Of a stretch of DNA of 64,000 nucleotides, positions 63,087-64,000 are shown one piece after another; position 1 is the first letter of the stretch, and every line of letters begins with the position of its first letter. The notes beneath the pieces are model-generated. The model had not been told where the DNA came from, ran no database searches, and was given only the letters and a program-made list of their open reading frames with translations. The position numbers were made by a program, and so were the translations under genes. Origin of the DNA: Lepidodermella squamata (Eukaryota > Gastrotricha); NCBI GenBank assembly GCA_047495785.1, contig JBLDXI010000007.1, positions 1,984,001 through 2,048,000 on the forward strand, in the 5' to 3' direction.

Positions 63087-63530
63087 AAATATATCAGAAT
63101 TTTGAACCTGTCTGGCGATTCTCCTGAGCCAAGAGAACTTCCTTTGTTGTGTATCGAGTGCTCGGAAAGTGTCGCACCCAGGGATTAAACCCGGGCTGCC
63201 TTTCTGAGAAGGAACTTCCTCGAGGTCGGGGTAGTTGCGTTGGCTCATTTGTCTATTTCTGGAGCGGTTTATTTTTGGGCCATGGAAAATTGTTTTCTTC
63301 CATGTTTTGAACTTGCACGCGTTCTCGACGAATTCGCCTTCAGTCCCTTCTCTCCTGATCCAGTACAGATTTTGACCTGCGGGTCGAACGATAGAATAGG
63401 GTCCGTCGTAACGATCTTCGAACTTTCCAGATAGGCCAGGATTTATCCGACGCCGAGCCATGTCACCGGGTTGGTAACTGATATCACTGGCGCCTACGTC
63501 CCAAGTGGCTTTTCGCTTTGCCTCGGCCTT
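63087..63530 (-). pseudogene. LTR-retrotransposon integrase C-terminal fragment
   Basis: The frame reads KRKATWDVGASDISYQPGDM, then NPGLSGKFEDRYDGPYSIVR and YWIRR. This is the chromodomain-proximal GPY/F-type C-terminal region (x-GDxV...L-x-x-K-[FW]...GPY-x-I) of Ty3/gypsy or related integrases. An acceptor-like TTTCAATTTAAG precedes it. Antisense in intron 1 of TPR gene 12. No catalytic core is visible here. Confidence 0.65.
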
Positions 63531-64000
63531 AAATTGAAAATTTAATTTGAATTAAATAAAAACTAGTTGAAAGTTACTAGTTAAAAAATCTGCCTTAATT
63601 CCGTAGCTAATGTGTGCGGTCATTTTTGTGAGGATTTTTAATAACAGCACTTTTGAATTTGTAAAGAATGAGCAGTAACACAGCCACTGTTCAGGTGGAG
63701 TGATGTCGGATGAGTTTGCTGGCATGCAAAGAGATCATTTAGTTGGTCGCAGAATAAGGAGGCGTCGTTTGCTCGTTTCCGTGCTGATGTATATTTCGAA
63801 GGAAAACCTCGACCATGAGCTGGATTGACGCTCATCGATGTATCTCAGCAAGTTTTATATTCAATCGAAGATATCTTTTAAATACGAAATTAACGAGGGT
63901 ACTCCGTAAAATGGAATAATCGATTCTACGCCCATCAAATAAGCATCACGTTGATCGTTTGAGCCGTTCATTTTGCTACAACTTGCTTCTACGTATCGGA
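63531..64000. other. Intron sequence at right edge
   Basis: No supported gene. Short ORFs show no motif. Probably continuing element or intron sequence of TPR gene 12. Confidence 0.4.

Noticed and set aside
63150-63205. tRNA-like T-arm (CCCGGGTTTAATCCCTGGG on the minus strand)
   Set aside because: The B-box-like stretch lacks a matching A box, acceptor stem and anticodon arm, and lies inside the integrase C-terminal frame.
1-64000. CRISPR arrays, bacterial operons with ribosome binding sites, rRNA
   Set aside because: No regularly spaced repeat arrays or rRNA-like sequence. Introns, AATAAA signals and conserved animal genes show nuclear animal DNA, so bacterial signals do not apply.

Overview
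The window is animal nuclear DNA, most likely from a nematode or another invertebrate that uses spliced-leader trans-splicing. Genes have short GT-AG introns with U-rich TTTTAG or TTTCAG acceptors. Many start codons lie 5-25 nt downstream of an isolated acceptor-like TTTTTAG/TTTCAG with no upstream exon. Several same-strand neighbours are only about 60-110 nt apart, as in nematode operons. I cannot name the species.

Layout. (1) 1-1425, minus strand: the first 405 codons of CDC16/APC6, an anaphase-promoting-complex subunit, running off the left edge. (2) 2387-8950, plus strand: two TPR-family genes flanking a small trypsin-like protease gene and a proline-rich two-TM (CD225/IFITM-like) gene. 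The last two are tied together by a ~100 bp direct duplication. (3) 9500-18447: six intact aldo-keto reductase (AKR) genes in tandem, with INTS11 (Integrator endonuclease) between the first and second. (4) 18510 to the right edge: ten more TPR-family genes, the last cut by the edge.

The dominant content is a tandem family of 12 plus-strand paralogues, typically 735-805 aa. Each has a short N-terminal region (mostly with an 'LFG ... P-x-D' motif), about three TPR repeats near residues 60-170, and a long all-helical C-terminal region with its own recurring signatures. I do not recognise this C-terminal region as a named domain. Two architectures exist: members from 2387 to 45518 encode the N-terminus and TPR start in one exon, and members from 45668 onward have a separate ~157-166 nt first exon ending in a phase-1 intron. 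I rebuilt gene models by matching intron phases. One gene spans 34144-45518 because its two introns (2.1 and 6.8 kb) are packed with other DNA.

Introns in the right half hold mobile-element debris: LINE, pogo/Tigger-like, gag-like, Ty3/gypsy-type integrase, a CACTA tnp2-like transposase, and one 237 bp element with 17 bp inverted ends and a 5 bp target duplication. They also hold a small family of nested single-TM micro-genes associated with a ~290 bp inverted repeat. Every element or nested ORF I could identify is antisense to the host gene.

Functionally, AKRs point to carbonyl detoxification, and the TPR proteins look like co-chaperone-type scaffolds whose peptide-binding clamp has changed. 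CDC16 and INTS11 are conserved housekeeping genes. The TPR array is the best candidate for an undescribed, lineage-specific system. All family assignments rest on motif recognition from the translated sequence; no database search was run.
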